A stretch of 64,000 bases of DNA from NCBI GenBank assembly GCA_022606135.1, contig JABYQN010000002.1, positions 3,100,001 to 3,164,000 of the forward strand, written 5' to 3'. The DNA comes from Fomes fomentarius. Lineage: Eukaryota; Basidiomycota; Agaricomycetes; Polyporales; Polyporaceae. The translations under genes and the position numbers were made by a program. Below the pieces are notes generated by a model that was given only the letters and a program-made list of their open reading frames with translations, was not told the origin of the DNA and ran no database searches. Positions 11,954-23,700 of this stretch are shown here, piece after piece (position 1 is the stretch's first letter; every line of letters starts with the position of its first letter).

Positions 11954-13333
11954 TCAGTCTGCATCCACCCGCATCTGTCCACGTCCTCGGCGGATGCGTT
12001 CCTCAAGACCACCGCCTCCGCCGAAGACCTTCTTCTGCTCGTGGCTGAGGAAGCCACCCATGCCCTTCGATTTCGCTCGAGTGCGCTCCTCCTCAACCAG
12101 CTCTGCCTTCTCCTTCTCAAGCAGCTTTGTGAGGTGCTCTCGACGATTCGCAGAGAGCGATGTGGCGTCAGAAGACATAGCGGCGAGTCGCGCTGCCCGC
12201 TCTTCTGCGGCACTATTAGCAGGCTTTGTGGGCGGCCGAGGGGGAGGAGGGCTCATTCGAGTGCGCTTTGGTGGGCCAGGTTCGGCTCGCCATGGACTCT
12301 GGCTATTACGGCGTCGTTTCCTGCTCTCATAGTCGTCTCGGTGCCTGCTTGGGCTGCCGCTCCTCGGGCGACGAGAGTCGTAGCCATTGTCATCAGACTC
12401 GTCCGACCGGGGCCATGTTCTGACCTTGGCTGAGTCCTTACTGTCACGGAAGGGTTCCGGAGTACGGCTGCGACTCCGTCCACGACGACTCGACCGGTAG
12501 TCATCTCCACGATCGTCGTCATAGCGGGAACGCGAAGGGACAGGGGAACGGGAGCGACGGTCATACGGAATTGGTGAGCGCCTGCGAGAGTACCGGTCCC
12601 TGGAGTCACGCCGCTCCTTGTCAGAGTAGGGCGAACGAGATCGTGAATCCGCTCTGTGTTTGTCCTTCCGATGTTTGCGATCCTTCTTCTTCTCCTTCTT
12701 ATCTTTCTTCTCCTTCTTCGGCTTGATACCGTTGCGCTCCTGGAGCTCGCGGAGGCGGAGGGGGTTGGACATGAGAGCTTGGTAGGCTGCTTGTTCCTGC
12801 TGCTTGATGGCAAGAAGGGGATCCTCGCGGATCTTGGCAGCAGTGTCGCGCAATGTATTCGCGTACTGCGTCGCAATGAAGTTCTTGTGAGCGGCACCAA
12901 TCTGTCGGTACTTGTCAGAGACGCAAAACATATAATCAAGAACAAACCACACGCACCTTCTCATTCTCTTCCGCCGTCAGGATCTTGTCGACCCGCTTCT
13001 TACCCAGGAGATAGTCCTCCAGGTCGTTGGGATTCTGGCCGCTACCTGTCGCGGGGGTCGCATACATCCAATCCAACTTGTCCTGCCGTTTCTTCCCCGT
13101 TTGCTCCTCCTGCAGCCTCTGAAGCTCCTGCAACTGCCGCTCCTCTTCCTTTTCCTTGCGAAGCTGATCTAGTTTCTTCTTCTCTTCGAGCTATGGTGGG
13201 CCATGAGCATGAGAGGTCAGCAGTTACATGATGAATGACATACCGCTTTCTTCTCCTCAAGCCACACCCGCTCCTGGTTCTTCAACAGGAGCGGGTGCCA
13301 AGACTTCTTCATGTTCAGATCTCCGCCACCCAT
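11954..13333 (-). CDS. CWC25: Pre-mRNA-splicing factor CWC25
   Basis: Start at 13333 ([19 protein letters not shown]). The first ~50 residues form the conserved N-terminal Cir_N/CWF segment ([19 protein letters not shown]). A Lys/Glu/Gln coiled coil follows, then [13 protein letters not shown] and [16 protein letters not shown]. Next comes the conserved block [20 protein letters not shown] and the motif [15 protein letters not shown]. The second half is an SR-like, Arg/Ser/Asp-rich tail, and the C-terminus carries [15 protein letters not shown]. Family knowledge: Cwc25 joins the activated spliceosome after Prp2 and supports the first transesterification. The block order is diagnostic. Introns interrupt only the N-terminal half. 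A 181-bp promoter is shared with the divergent membrane protein gene. Confidence 0.92.
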
Positions 13334-13514
13334 CTTGACTGACTGCTCCGAGAGCGGATGTAAGGACTAAAGAGTATGAGAGACAAGTAGGAGATAAGAG
13401 GAGACAAGCCTGAGCAACCAGAGAACGTCGCAGCAGGTTGGAGAGTGACTAGCGATGTTGTTTGTCCGTGTTGATCTTCATACCGAGTCGTGGCCACGTA
13501 GGCGCCCAACACAA
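13334..13514. promoter_or_regulatory. 181-bp bidirectional promoter (CWC25 / voltage-sensor-like gene)
   Basis: This is the short gap between two outward-facing start codons. The promoter role is inferred from gene layout; no specific element was recognised. Confidence 0.5.
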
Positions 13515-14614
13515 ATGGCTAGTGTTCGACGACCCAGAGCCGCGTCCCTGACCTTAGGACACATGTCTTCTTCCTCTCTCGACCAGCGATTAGGGGACCT
13601 GGAGGCGGGCGAGGGAGATGCCCTCAATGCCCCGTCACAGACGTACGTCCCACCGGTCGGACATGATCTTGCTAACTCATGGACACCTAATAGCGTGCTC
13701 GCATTCTCTGACACCGTAGACCCACACGTTCAATATACTCTATGACACGGGATGAGATCACGAAGAACATCGCAAACAGATTCGTCCACTCGCAAACATA
13801 CATTATTCTCTACCTCGCCATGGCGGCGCTGTCAATCACGACCGTCGTGCTCAGTCTGGTGAACGACTGTCCAACGGTACCATTCTACGTCCTGGAACTT
13901 ATTATCAATGGGGCGATGATACTGGAGGTTGGAATACGCTTTGTCGCGTTTGGACGAGTGAGTGCCATGTCTTCGTGCACACTCAGCGGAAAGGACACAT
14001 CGTGCGACCTGACCCTGCTCCGTCTGCAGCAATTCTGGAAGTCACTCTGGAACATCATGGACTTGGTCATGACCGCGTTCTGTGTGATCACGCTCCTGTT
14101 CATCTTCTTTGCCGGGTGCGGCAACACCAGCAAGGAGGAAGAGCTCCTCGACACTCTGCTTCTTGTCGCCCGTAACGTACTGCAGTTCGGCCGGCTTGCA
14201 GCGGTTATGCGGCAGTACGTCCTGTTCCACATTCTGATGATTTCTGCCCCAACTATGCCTTGTGTATTTCTCCGTTCGTTCCCCAACCCCACCGCAGTTT
14301 CTCACCGGCGCACCGCGCGGGGCCCCGATGCTGACTGACGCTCCGCCCGCAGGTCCGGCCAATCGATCTTCACGCGCCCGAAGCCGATCGACCTATCTGC
14401 GGCACGGCGAGGCGGTTTCACGCTCGACATCGACATGGAGGATGAGGAAGATGCGGGCGAGCTCGGGCGGCCGCTCATGCGGAGCGACGTCGTCTTCGAT
14501 GCAGGTGACGAGCCGCCTGCGCGGAACCAGCGCGCGCCGATGTCGGACATGCCGCGCGCGGTGCAGGCAGCACAGGAACGGGATCAGGAAGACCTATGGG
14601 CGGAGATGGCATGA
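13515..14614 (+). CDS. Small four-TM voltage-sensor-like membrane protein (yeast YPL162C-like)
   Basis: Four exons (13515-13642, 13720-13957, 14030-14214, 14353-14614) join to a 270-residue protein. Four hydrophobic helices are visible: YIILYLAMAALSITTVVLSL; FYVLELIINGAMILEVGIRF; IMDLVMTAFCVITLLFIFFA; and LLLVARNVLQFGRLAAVMRQ. The last has Arg spaced like a weak S4 and is preceded by acidic helices, so the layout is that of an S1-S4 voltage-sensor domain without a pore. The C-terminal ~80 residues are acidic and probably cytosolic. From memory of the family, similar proteins occur across fungi, including a vacuolar membrane protein of unknown function in yeast. The start at 13515 has a good context (A at -3, G at +4); 13563 is an alternative. 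Intron 2 is 72 nt and lacks stops, so it could also be read as coding. Confidence 0.65.
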
Positions 14615-16924
14615 TATTTGCGTGCGCCGTGCAGTTGGAACTCACTACCTGAAGCTTTGTTTTCTCCGGCGTAGGTTGCCGTTGCGAGCTGTGGTTCGTG
14701 GGTGGAATCATCAACGGCCAATCAGACGTCGGTGCGATCCTTGTACAATCGCATCTAGTATATCGTCACGCAGGGCTGCGTTGTCTTCTCTTCCGAGTGA
14801 GCGTCGCGCTTTATGCATCGTGACTTCGACACTTCCTGTGAGACCGTTCTCAGATCTATGCAGTATTACCGCATCATTCGTTGGTGGCGTAATGCAGATT
14901 GCCACGAAGCCGCAGCGTGGATGAGCTGCACGTCCTGATGAGTTGCATGTTCCTGCGACTGGTGGGATCTATCTTCTATGCCAACGGAGCCTGACGTCGC
15001 CGTAGACGTTCACGTATGAATTGGCGTAATGTGTGCTGTCCTCGTGGTCCGTCTGTGTGGTGCCCGCGCGGACTTGCTAGAAGTCGTGGTTATGTCACTG
15101 TCTTTGTCTGAGCCCTGCATTGCTTCTGTTCGCGTGACTAATCCTGGAGCGGTACCTCCGCGTCACCGTCTGCCTTTCGTAACTTACATATCTCCGCCGC
15201 TAAGCTGCCCCGGACAGAATATGCCTGGAATGTGCACCGGCGAGCGCACAATCGTCGCGTGTTCTGATTCCAGGGTATACTGTATAAGGCGAATGCTTAC
15301 TGGCTACTGTACGCCCAACGGCATTATTGTTGCAGCGCCTTACGCGCCATGCGCGGTTGCGTTAGCACAACGTGCCTCCGTCCGACCTTCCTGTACTGCT
15401 TTCAGATTGAGTATTCAGCGGACAGGAACTCTCCCCGGAGGATCTCGACTTCTAACCGCTTCGCCGCGACGTCCCTCGCGTTCTCTTCGGTGAACATGGG
15501 AGTTGCCCAAGGACGGCTTGTATCTTGCCATATCAGTTCAGTCACTGGCAAGTTAGCCACAGAAGGTGATGCCGGGGCACGCCCTCGGTTGTTTGCAATC
15601 CCGGCGGGTCTCCCACCAGCGGAACACCCGAGCAGTGTCTTATATTTGTCTCTCTGATTGGGTGGATTTACCAGCCAGTACAGTACATAAGTGTCAAGTA
15701 ATGCTACGGTGTATTGGTGAGAATGATCTGCTCTCTACTTTCTGCATAGCGCTCAGCGTGGTGCACGGCGTTTCGCGACTTTTGTCCTTGCAAAAGTCAA
15801 ACGGAGTTAAGGGCGCCATTCTAGATTTCGGAGCGCACTGTGACCGAAGGAGGTAATAGTGGCGGCGCGAGCTTATTTGGCCATCCTTCTGAGCAAGGCA
15901 GGAGAGGGACCATTTTGTGTGCGCACCTGTTTCCGAAACGCGAGGCGAATAATAATTGCTTCGCACCGGAGCAATATAGGCGCGGAGAAGCGAATATTAA
16001 CGAGGAGTAGAAGTGGCCCGAGTCGAAGGGTCTTCTGTGGTTCTAGCTCAAACACGGTTTCTGCTGGATCTGAGCCGGGGGGCGATTCGCACGACGGGAC
16101 CGAGAGCCTATTGTAAATTGGGGACTGATGACGGCACAGGGACGAACGTTGGCGTGGTGGTGGCGAAATTGAGCGTTGGATATCATTGAACAAAGGCAGC
16201 GTCTCTGGGCATTGTTAATGTCACGCTAATGGGTTACGACAAAAGCATGTGCCGCGCGGTCCAGGGCGATTATGAGGGCTGAAAGAGGCTAGCGGGCGTG
16301 ACGGAGGTCGGGGCTCATGAGTGCATGTCCCGCGTGGGGGGCGCCTGGTAACCTAGCGCCGCGGGACGATAACTCTGATTGGCGGCGGCGATTGGCGCAA
16401 GGCACAGAAGGATGGTGAGAAGGACGGCTGTGGGCGATGTTGGTGAATGTGTGGGTGCAAGTGGCCTCGGGGAAGACTGGTGGGGATGGTGAGCGGGAGA
16501 GAGAGGCAGGCGGCCAAGGCGGGACGGCTGTGGAGAGTGGACCTGGGCAATGAATGGCCAGGGCAGGGGAAGGCAAGGGGAAGAGTTACATAAAAGGAAG
16601 AGCGGATTGATATGACGGGCGCCTGTTTACAGCCTGGTCGACATCCGTCCGCGGTTGCGAGGTCAGTCGGTCGTTCAGCTTCTCCCAGCGGCCCCTGCTT
16701 CTGCTCGCTGTCCTGCTCTTCTCGTCCTCTGCTCCCGCTCCCTGCTCCCGCCCCCTCCTCTCCAGCACACATCTACATGGCGTGAATGCTCACCCGTCGC
16801 CCAGCAGCCCCGATTGTTGCGCGCGTCCCATCCTCTGATTCCGTGATCACAGTCCTCACCTGCTGTACCTTTTATCACTCCCCCCACGGCTCTCAGAACA
16901 CGCTCCTTGTCTTCTATTCCTCCT
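14615..16924. other. 2.3-kb region without a supportable gene
   Basis: Short open frames occur on both strands, but none has coherent exons, a recognisable domain or consistent splice sites. Bases about 16700-16920 are strongly C/T-rich, as expected for the promoter and leader of the Ser/Pro-rich gene that starts at 16925. The rest (about 14.7-16.2 kb) shows nothing I can name and could be decayed sequence or contain a non-coding RNA. Confidence 0.4.
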
Positions 16925-19900
16925 ATGCCTCCCGCCATCTCCTCTCCTCCCCAAACCAAGCCGTGGTGGTCCCGCTCAAAGTCCTCCAAGGATTCCCTTC
17001 GTCCCAATCGCTCGCTTTCCACTCTTGCCGACGATGACGACAAGTACCCTTCCACTGCTCCATCTACTTCTTCCTCCAAGAACAAGGATGCCCCAACCAT
17101 TCCCCTCAAGTTCAATACCCTAGCATCCGCCATCGGCCTCAAATCCAAAAAACTTCCCGCCCTGACCATCCAAGACCCTCCATCGTCCCTTGCATCCGTA
17201 CATCGTCCCCACCCTTATCCCAAATCACGACCGGGCTCTGGCAATAGCAGCGTCGACTCTCCTCCTCCCGCTGAACGTACGCCTTACTACACGAACCGTC
17301 CCCCTGCTCAATCCGTCTCTACCGTGCGCTCGTTGGACTACGACTATGACGCTGCTTCAGAACTTCAGTCCGAACCCCGCACCCCTTCAGATCATCCCCG
17401 TGATCGTTTCTCTTACCAGCATTCGATCATGACGTTCTCAGAGATGGACCCCTTCGCATCCGGTGGCATTGTTGTACAACACTTACCCCAGGACCCCAAC
17501 AGACTATCCGTGTACTCTGACTCGTCCATGGTCGATCCTCAGCAGAAGTGTGCCGACGCTCCGCCCACAAATAGGGGATCATACGGATCGTCTTCCTCCA
17601 ACTCGCATGGCAACTCCTCCGACGCACAGGCCCAATCTCCCTTGTCTGCCAACTCTGTTGCCAGGTCACCGCCCGCTAGGTACGCCCCCCAGTGCCCGCT
17701 TGCGTTCATGTATTGACCTATCCTGCAGTCATTCGGCGTATGATCTCTCTCAGACTCGCGATTCCTACTATGCCGAGGGATCATCTGGCACCAGCTCACA
17801 GGCTCATCGAACACGAATGAAGACCCCTTCGGGCTCCAACTCATCTAATTCGACCATCACTCAGCACGATTTTCGCAGTCGGTTGAGTGAACCACCTGCG
17901 GGTAACCCTGCTCACCTTATCCGCAAACGTTCGACGCCTGCTCTGGTTCGACCCAGAGGAATGACCGTTGCGGCCATTGACCATCGACCTTCCACGGCGA
18001 ACGTGACGTTGACGGCGGCTGCGGTACTTCCACTGCAGCCTCACCGGCAGGGCACCTCCCCCTCCGAGTCTCCCAACACACCATCGCCGTCCCCGGTTGT
18101 TTTCTCCCGTTCCCGAACGCCATCTACCACCTCTACCAGGATCGACTCTCCTATCACACCGAACTCTCCGCGACCAACAGTGGTCGTCAGGAAAGCATCC
18201 GCCTCACGACTCCCTGTTGCCCCCGCGCCACCTACCAGTAATCTTCCGCCTCCCCCTCCATTACCTTCCCTTTCTCCCTACGATAGGTCTCCCATTGAGT
18301 TCCGCGCTTCATCCAGTTCGTCGAGTCTAGACTTCGCGCCCAGTATTGACTATCACGACATCGATACAGGGGATGCGATATCGCACCTCATGAACGACAG
18401 CTACGACTATGGACCCTTCGAGTCGCCGCGAGGGTCTTCGAAGGGGAAGCACCGCAGCAATCGGAACACATATGTCGTAGACGGTGACCTGAGCCCATCT
18501 GCAGACAATGATTCCGCTCTGCCATCTCCGCTGAGCAAGTTCCCTCCTGTACCGTCATTGATCCACGGCGAAATCCATTCGAAGGCCGGGAAGCTACTTA
18601 AGAAGATGTCTTCGCAGCAGAACCTTCTCCAGCGCCACTCTGCAACGAGCACAACATCCTCTGCTTCCTGGTTGCCCGAAGAGCCTAATGGTAGCGGAAG
18701 CAGCCAGGCGTCATCGACACCAGGAAAGACTCCGCGCAAGCAGCGATCGTTCCACGCGTCTCGCGTCCCTCTACCCCCGATGCCAAACCTACGTGGCTCT
18801 TCTAGCAACGGTAACTCCTCAGAGGTCTTCCCTCAACCATCTTCGCCTATAGTCGAACCTCGACGGAGTAGCGTCACCAGCCCTCGAAAACGACTGTTCT
18901 CCGGATCGAGTGCGCGGAGAAGTACGTCGTCACACGGGCCCACGAGCGCAGGGGCGGAGGACGACAAACGTTCAATACTCAGCTTCGACAGCGACATTCG
19001 ACCAGTGACGTCCTCTGGAATCGAGTCAATTACTATGTCGTTCAATTCTGCTGGTGGGTCGCTGTCGCTGTTGACACGGAACGCGTGCATCTCGCCGTCG
19101 TCTCTGTGGGAGGACACCAACACAGGAGGGGGCGACAACAAGAGGGCATCGCAGTCGGAGTACACCCCTCAGTACATCATGGCCCCAGCAGACCAGCTCA
19201 AGCTCGCGGAGGAACTCGCAGTCGAGGAGACCACCACGTCGGAGAGGGACGCAGGGAGCGGGGCTGAGTCTGACCGGGTACCAAGGCTCGATCTCCAGCC
19301 TGGAGACTTCGGGTTGACTTACAGCGTCGCACCAAATGCACTGCGGTCGCGCTCCAATTCGGTGCTGTCCAACCAGTCGACCGGGACACTGGCGTTCGGG
19401 AATGACAAGCCTACATTCACGCGGGGCACGTCCCTCATGTCTACGAAGTCGTCAGCGTCGAGCAGCAACGGTCGCCCTACAACGGCAACGGCCGCGCCCA
19501 CGACGTCGACGGATGCTATCCGCAGTCCTGCCCGTAGCTCTTCCATGCTCGCCAGGGCGCCGCATAAGCCCCCTGTGCTGTCCGCGCGGCCGTCTACCGC
19601 CCAGGCCAGTCTGACTCCGCCCACGTCTCCGGGATTCATGCAGACGAGTCATATCGACGCCCCATCTAGTGGTCTACCGCCGCCACCAAGACGCCGTCCC
19701 TCACGGCACGATCTGCAGGAGCACCAGACAGGGAAGCGCGCCAGCTTCGTTCCCATGAACCCCCTCTCCCCTCCGCCACCGACGCGCTCGGCGTGGAACC
19801 GTCGGACAGAGTCGTCGGACACCACGTCGTCCACGATCTCGCGCCCGCCAAGCTCGTTCGACAGGCAGAAGGTTGCGAAGCGGAAGTCGCTCATGAAGAA

Positions 19901-20084
19901 GCCCTCGTTCCTGGACATCGAGGACGAGCCGGACGCCACGGCGGGAAACGGCTCGGACGACGAGTACGGTGACGAGGCGTCGACACCCGAGGACCCGACG
20001 ATGGAGAGCAGCTTCCTAGACATGGACCACGGGAAGAACTCGTTCGACACGGTGCGGAGCACGGACAGCGCGTTCTTTGTATGA
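16925..20084 (+). CDS. Ser/Pro/Thr-rich low-complexity protein, unknown function
   Basis: Two exons, 16925-17679 and 17729-20084, joined at a GT..AG intron of 49 nt, give a frame of 1036 residues ending at TGA 20082-20084. The start MPPAISSPPQTKPWWSRSKS is the first ATG in frame. The whole protein is dominated by Ser, Pro, Thr and Arg. It carries short basic-Ser clusters (SPRKRLFSGSSARRSTSS), polyproline (PPPPPLPSLSP) and an acidic C-terminus (SFLDIEDEPDATAGNGSDDE, then SSFLDMDHGKNSFDTVRSTD). No globular domain is recognised. The composition suggests a disordered, heavily phosphorylated scaffold or signalling protein, which is inference only. Similar uncharacterised proteins are common in mushrooms. 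The reading frame itself is well supported by its length and codon pattern. Confidence 0.75.
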
Positions 20085-20739
20085 TACTACACGTTGCCTT
20101 TTTGCTCTGCACCCCATCTTGCATCTCGCATCTTGCTGGCTCGTGCTGCCTGCCCCCTCTCGCTCTTTCTTCCTAGTGCTGCCGTTGCTTCTGCCGCCAA
20201 GTCATTCCTTTGCATTTTTTCTCGATACTCACAGCACCCTTCCCTTCGTTCGTATCTATACCTCTTTATTGATATGATACACCGCCCAACCTTGCTTTTC
20301 TGGTACTAGCCTGTACATACATCTATGCGCACGCGCACGCCTCCTGCGCTGTGCTTGCTTAATTCTTAGACTCACCCCCACATACTTTTTGCTAGCGCAC
20401 TCATCGAGCCAATCCTCACACTAGTCCTCTCTCCCTCCATGTGTTGTTTTTTTTTGCCGTTTTGGTGGCTCATGCATGGTCCTTTCCCTTTTACTCGACT
20501 CGCGCTCTTACGAACTGTAACCCACATACATATCACGTAGATCGCTTCGTATAAATGGGTCACTTCAACGGTGAAGGGAATCAATCAGTGCTGTTGTGCA
20601 CGCACGTGCGATGATCGACGGTAATCGGTAACAAGTCAACGATGAGCTTCGACAATAATGCCATTGATTTGAGAACAAGGGCAACACGAGTATACAAGAT
20701 TATGCAGGATTATAGACCGAGAGACTTTCGTCATCGCCC
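20085..20739. other. Convergent 3' intergenic region
   Basis: This 655-bp stretch between the stops of the Ser/Pro-rich gene and SLA2 is T-rich and includes a short T run near 20447. It probably holds both 3' UTRs. No coding exon, RNA gene or repeat is evident. Confidence 0.45.
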
Positions 20740-23700
20740 TCAGTCCGTCTCGTCCGTATGGTAGCCAGCGCGACGCATCGCGCCCAGCCTGTGCCGTGAA
20801 GCGTTGAGCTCCTTCTCGAGCCGCAGGATCTCGACCTGTTGCTCCATTTCCCTCCGCTTGAACTCGAGCACGGCCATGTTCTTGTAGTCCACGTCCTCCT
20901 CCTGCACCTGCTTCGCCGCGATCGCCTTGACCTGCTTGACGAGGGCCTTGCACGCCTCGGTGACCGCCTTCGCAGCGAGCTCGAGGCGCTCCTGCGTCTT
21001 GGACATCAGGTTCGCCTTGACACGCGACGCGGCGACGAGCTGCGCGGTGGCGGCCGCGACTTCGTTCGACGCGACGATGAGCTGCTCGAGCGTGTGCGTG
21101 CCGGAGAGGACGCCGTCGGCGCTCTCGATGAGCAGGTTCGTCGCGAAGGCGACGGCGCGCGCGGCGGAGATGAGGCCCTCCGTCCAGCGGTTGTTGCGCT
21201 TGTAGAACTGCTGCGTCGTGCTTCCCTGCCTGCCCTGCGCGACGATCTCCTGCTGCGACTCGGTCGCGGCCTGGATGAGGCGCGCGATCGCGCTCGTGAT
21301 CGCCAGTGCGGAGGCGAGGATCGTGTCGTGCACCTGCAGGTCGACCGCGCTGTACCGGGACGAGTCGCGCGGCCGCGACTGAAGCTGTTGCAGACGCTCC
21401 GTGGCGGCCTCGATGGCCCTTGCGGCGCCCAGCATCTCCTGTTCGACGAGGTCGCCAAGGTCGCCGTTCGTCTTGACTGCACCGGCCTTGCCGCCCTTGG
21501 GCACAAGGCCGTCGACGACCTCGGAGAGCTTGGTAAGCGCGCCGCGGATCTCGCCGTTGTGCCGCATCGCGATCTCCTTGCGCTGGGTGGGTTGGGGGAT
21601 GAGGTCAAGCTTGTACGACTGGAGGTTGAGGAAGGTCCGCAAGCCGACGTCGCCAGCGTGCTTAGCAACGTTGATGAGCTTGTCTGAGACCTCGTCGTCG
21701 ACGAGACGAGTGATGCCCTTCGTGTTGACGAGGACGTCGGAGAGCGACTGAGCAAGCTCGTTTGCGCCCTTGATAACTTCGACATGATCACCGCCAGGCT
21801 CCCCCCAAGATATAGGTTGAAGACAGTGGCAAAGTCGGTTGCGTTGTTGTTAGCCTTCTCAATCATGGATAGGGTATATTCCGGTGTAGAGTTGAGGTTA
21901 CCGGCTTGAGCAGGAGACTCTAACTCGTAGATAGCCTCGTCGACCTTCTGCACGCATGCATTCAGGATAGAGTCTAGATGCAATGGGTGAGCACTCTTGC
22001 GTGTACGAGCGCACAAGTAAAGCATAGCATACCGATGATCTGGTTCAGTTTCTTTCTGTTGTCCAGAATCAGAGTATCAATCTGGGCGTTAGTTGCTTCC
22101 TCATTCAACCCTTGGTTCTGCAGGAGCGATGTTTGAATAGTTGCATGCATCTCCTGGGTTATGGACTTACCTGCTGAGCCTCAGATAGCTGTTGGATGGT
22201 GGCATCCATGCCCTCCTGAAGGATGGCGATCTCCTGGTCCTTCTCTTCCCGCAGGCGTTCAACGTCCCCGTTGGCATGGTCAAGCTTTGTGAGCAAGTCA
22301 TCGATTTGCAGTTGCTTGGCCTGAAAGATGATGAGCATACAACAATGTAGCATGGTGTAGGAGCCTACGCACTCGGAGCGAATCCTCGAGTTCGGTGAGC
22401 TGACGATTGTACTTCGACAACACACTCGACACCTCAGAGCTCTTCGACCGGGTAGCATCCTCAGCACGCTCGTTCGCAAAGCTGATCTCACGACGTAATC
22501 TGTCAATCTCGTCCTTATGATTAGACTTCTGGCGATCGAGGTCGAACCGAGCGCGGTCACGCTCCCGGATCATGTCCGCCAACTCAAGGTTCTTAGCCTT
22601 CAGGTCCCGTTCCATGCGCTCCATCTTGTCGATGGCTTCCTGCGCAGAGTTCGCCTTGAGCTGCATCTGCTTAAACTTAGCCAGCATGTCCAAGTGTTCG
22701 GTACGGAGCTGGCTGTACAGCTTGGCCAGTGCTTCGTACTTCTTCTGCCACATCGTAACTTGCTCCTGTAGTTGCCGGATAAGCTCGTCCTTCGACATCA
22801 TCTGGGTGTTGACGTTCATAGTAACACTGCTAAGTTCGCTTTCCAAGGCTTTGACCCTCTACAAAGACAAAAGTGAGCACAACTTCAAGTGAGATGAGAG
22901 AAGGTATTGGGATAACGGACCCGGTCATATTGCTCCAACATGAGTTGATCACGCTCATATTGCCCGCGCATGGCCAAGAGCTCGCGTTCAAAATCATGCA
23001 CCTGCTGGGCCGCCTGGTTGTTGTACTGCATCATCTGCTGTTGCATCTGTTGCTGCAAAAGCTGTTCCTGAGCCAATCGTTCTCTCTCCGCCTGCTCCGC
23101 CTGTCGCTGCTCAAACTCGCGACGCTGCTGATCCTCAAGTTCTCGGCGACGCCGCTCTTCCTCTTCACGGGCTGCTACAAGCGCGGCTTGCTGTTCTTCG
23201 TACTGCTTGAGCATACGAGCTTGTTCACTGATCTCGGCTGCCGAGGGTTGAGGTGTGGCGGGCGGTGGCGTCTTCACGGTAGTCGTGGTGGGGCGGGCCG
23301 GAAGATCGGGAGCAGAACCATTGTCCAGGAGATTTGGTGGCTCCTGTGTATAGAGTCAGTTTCTGCATGCACATGCACGCAGATGACCTGTACGCACCTG
23401 ACCCAGTTTAGGAACATTAATCAGGCCAGTAAGATACTTGAGGTTGGAACATTCGTAGTAGAATTTGCGAAGGGCGTAGTGTTGCTGGCTATACCGAGAG
23501 CGAAGAGGCTCAAGAGCCTCGGTGTCATTCGTTCCTGGAGGATAATTATAAACGGAACTGGTAATAATCGAATGTCACTCACGTCGGTGCATTGCACGAA
23601 GCATGCTCGTAATAAAGCGATAAATCCCCCAGCTCTCCTTTACCAAGGGGACAAGCGCAGATATACGACATTCGTTACTCGCGGAGTTGCGGAAATGAGC

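Noticed and set aside
14262..14924. 220-codon plus-strand frame overlapping the last exon of the voltage-sensor-like gene
   Set aside because: It is out of frame with the acidic C-terminus that continues the real protein. It is Arg-rich and looks like a shadow frame.
16353..16772. 139-codon minus-strand frame upstream of the Ser/Pro-rich gene
   Set aside because: It is low-complexity, from a pyrimidine-rich promoter tract, with no exon partners.
20839..21687. 282-codon plus-strand frame opposite SLA2
   Set aside because: It is the antisense of the I/LWEQ domain; its Leu/Arg/Asp pattern mirrors GC-rich codons of the true gene.
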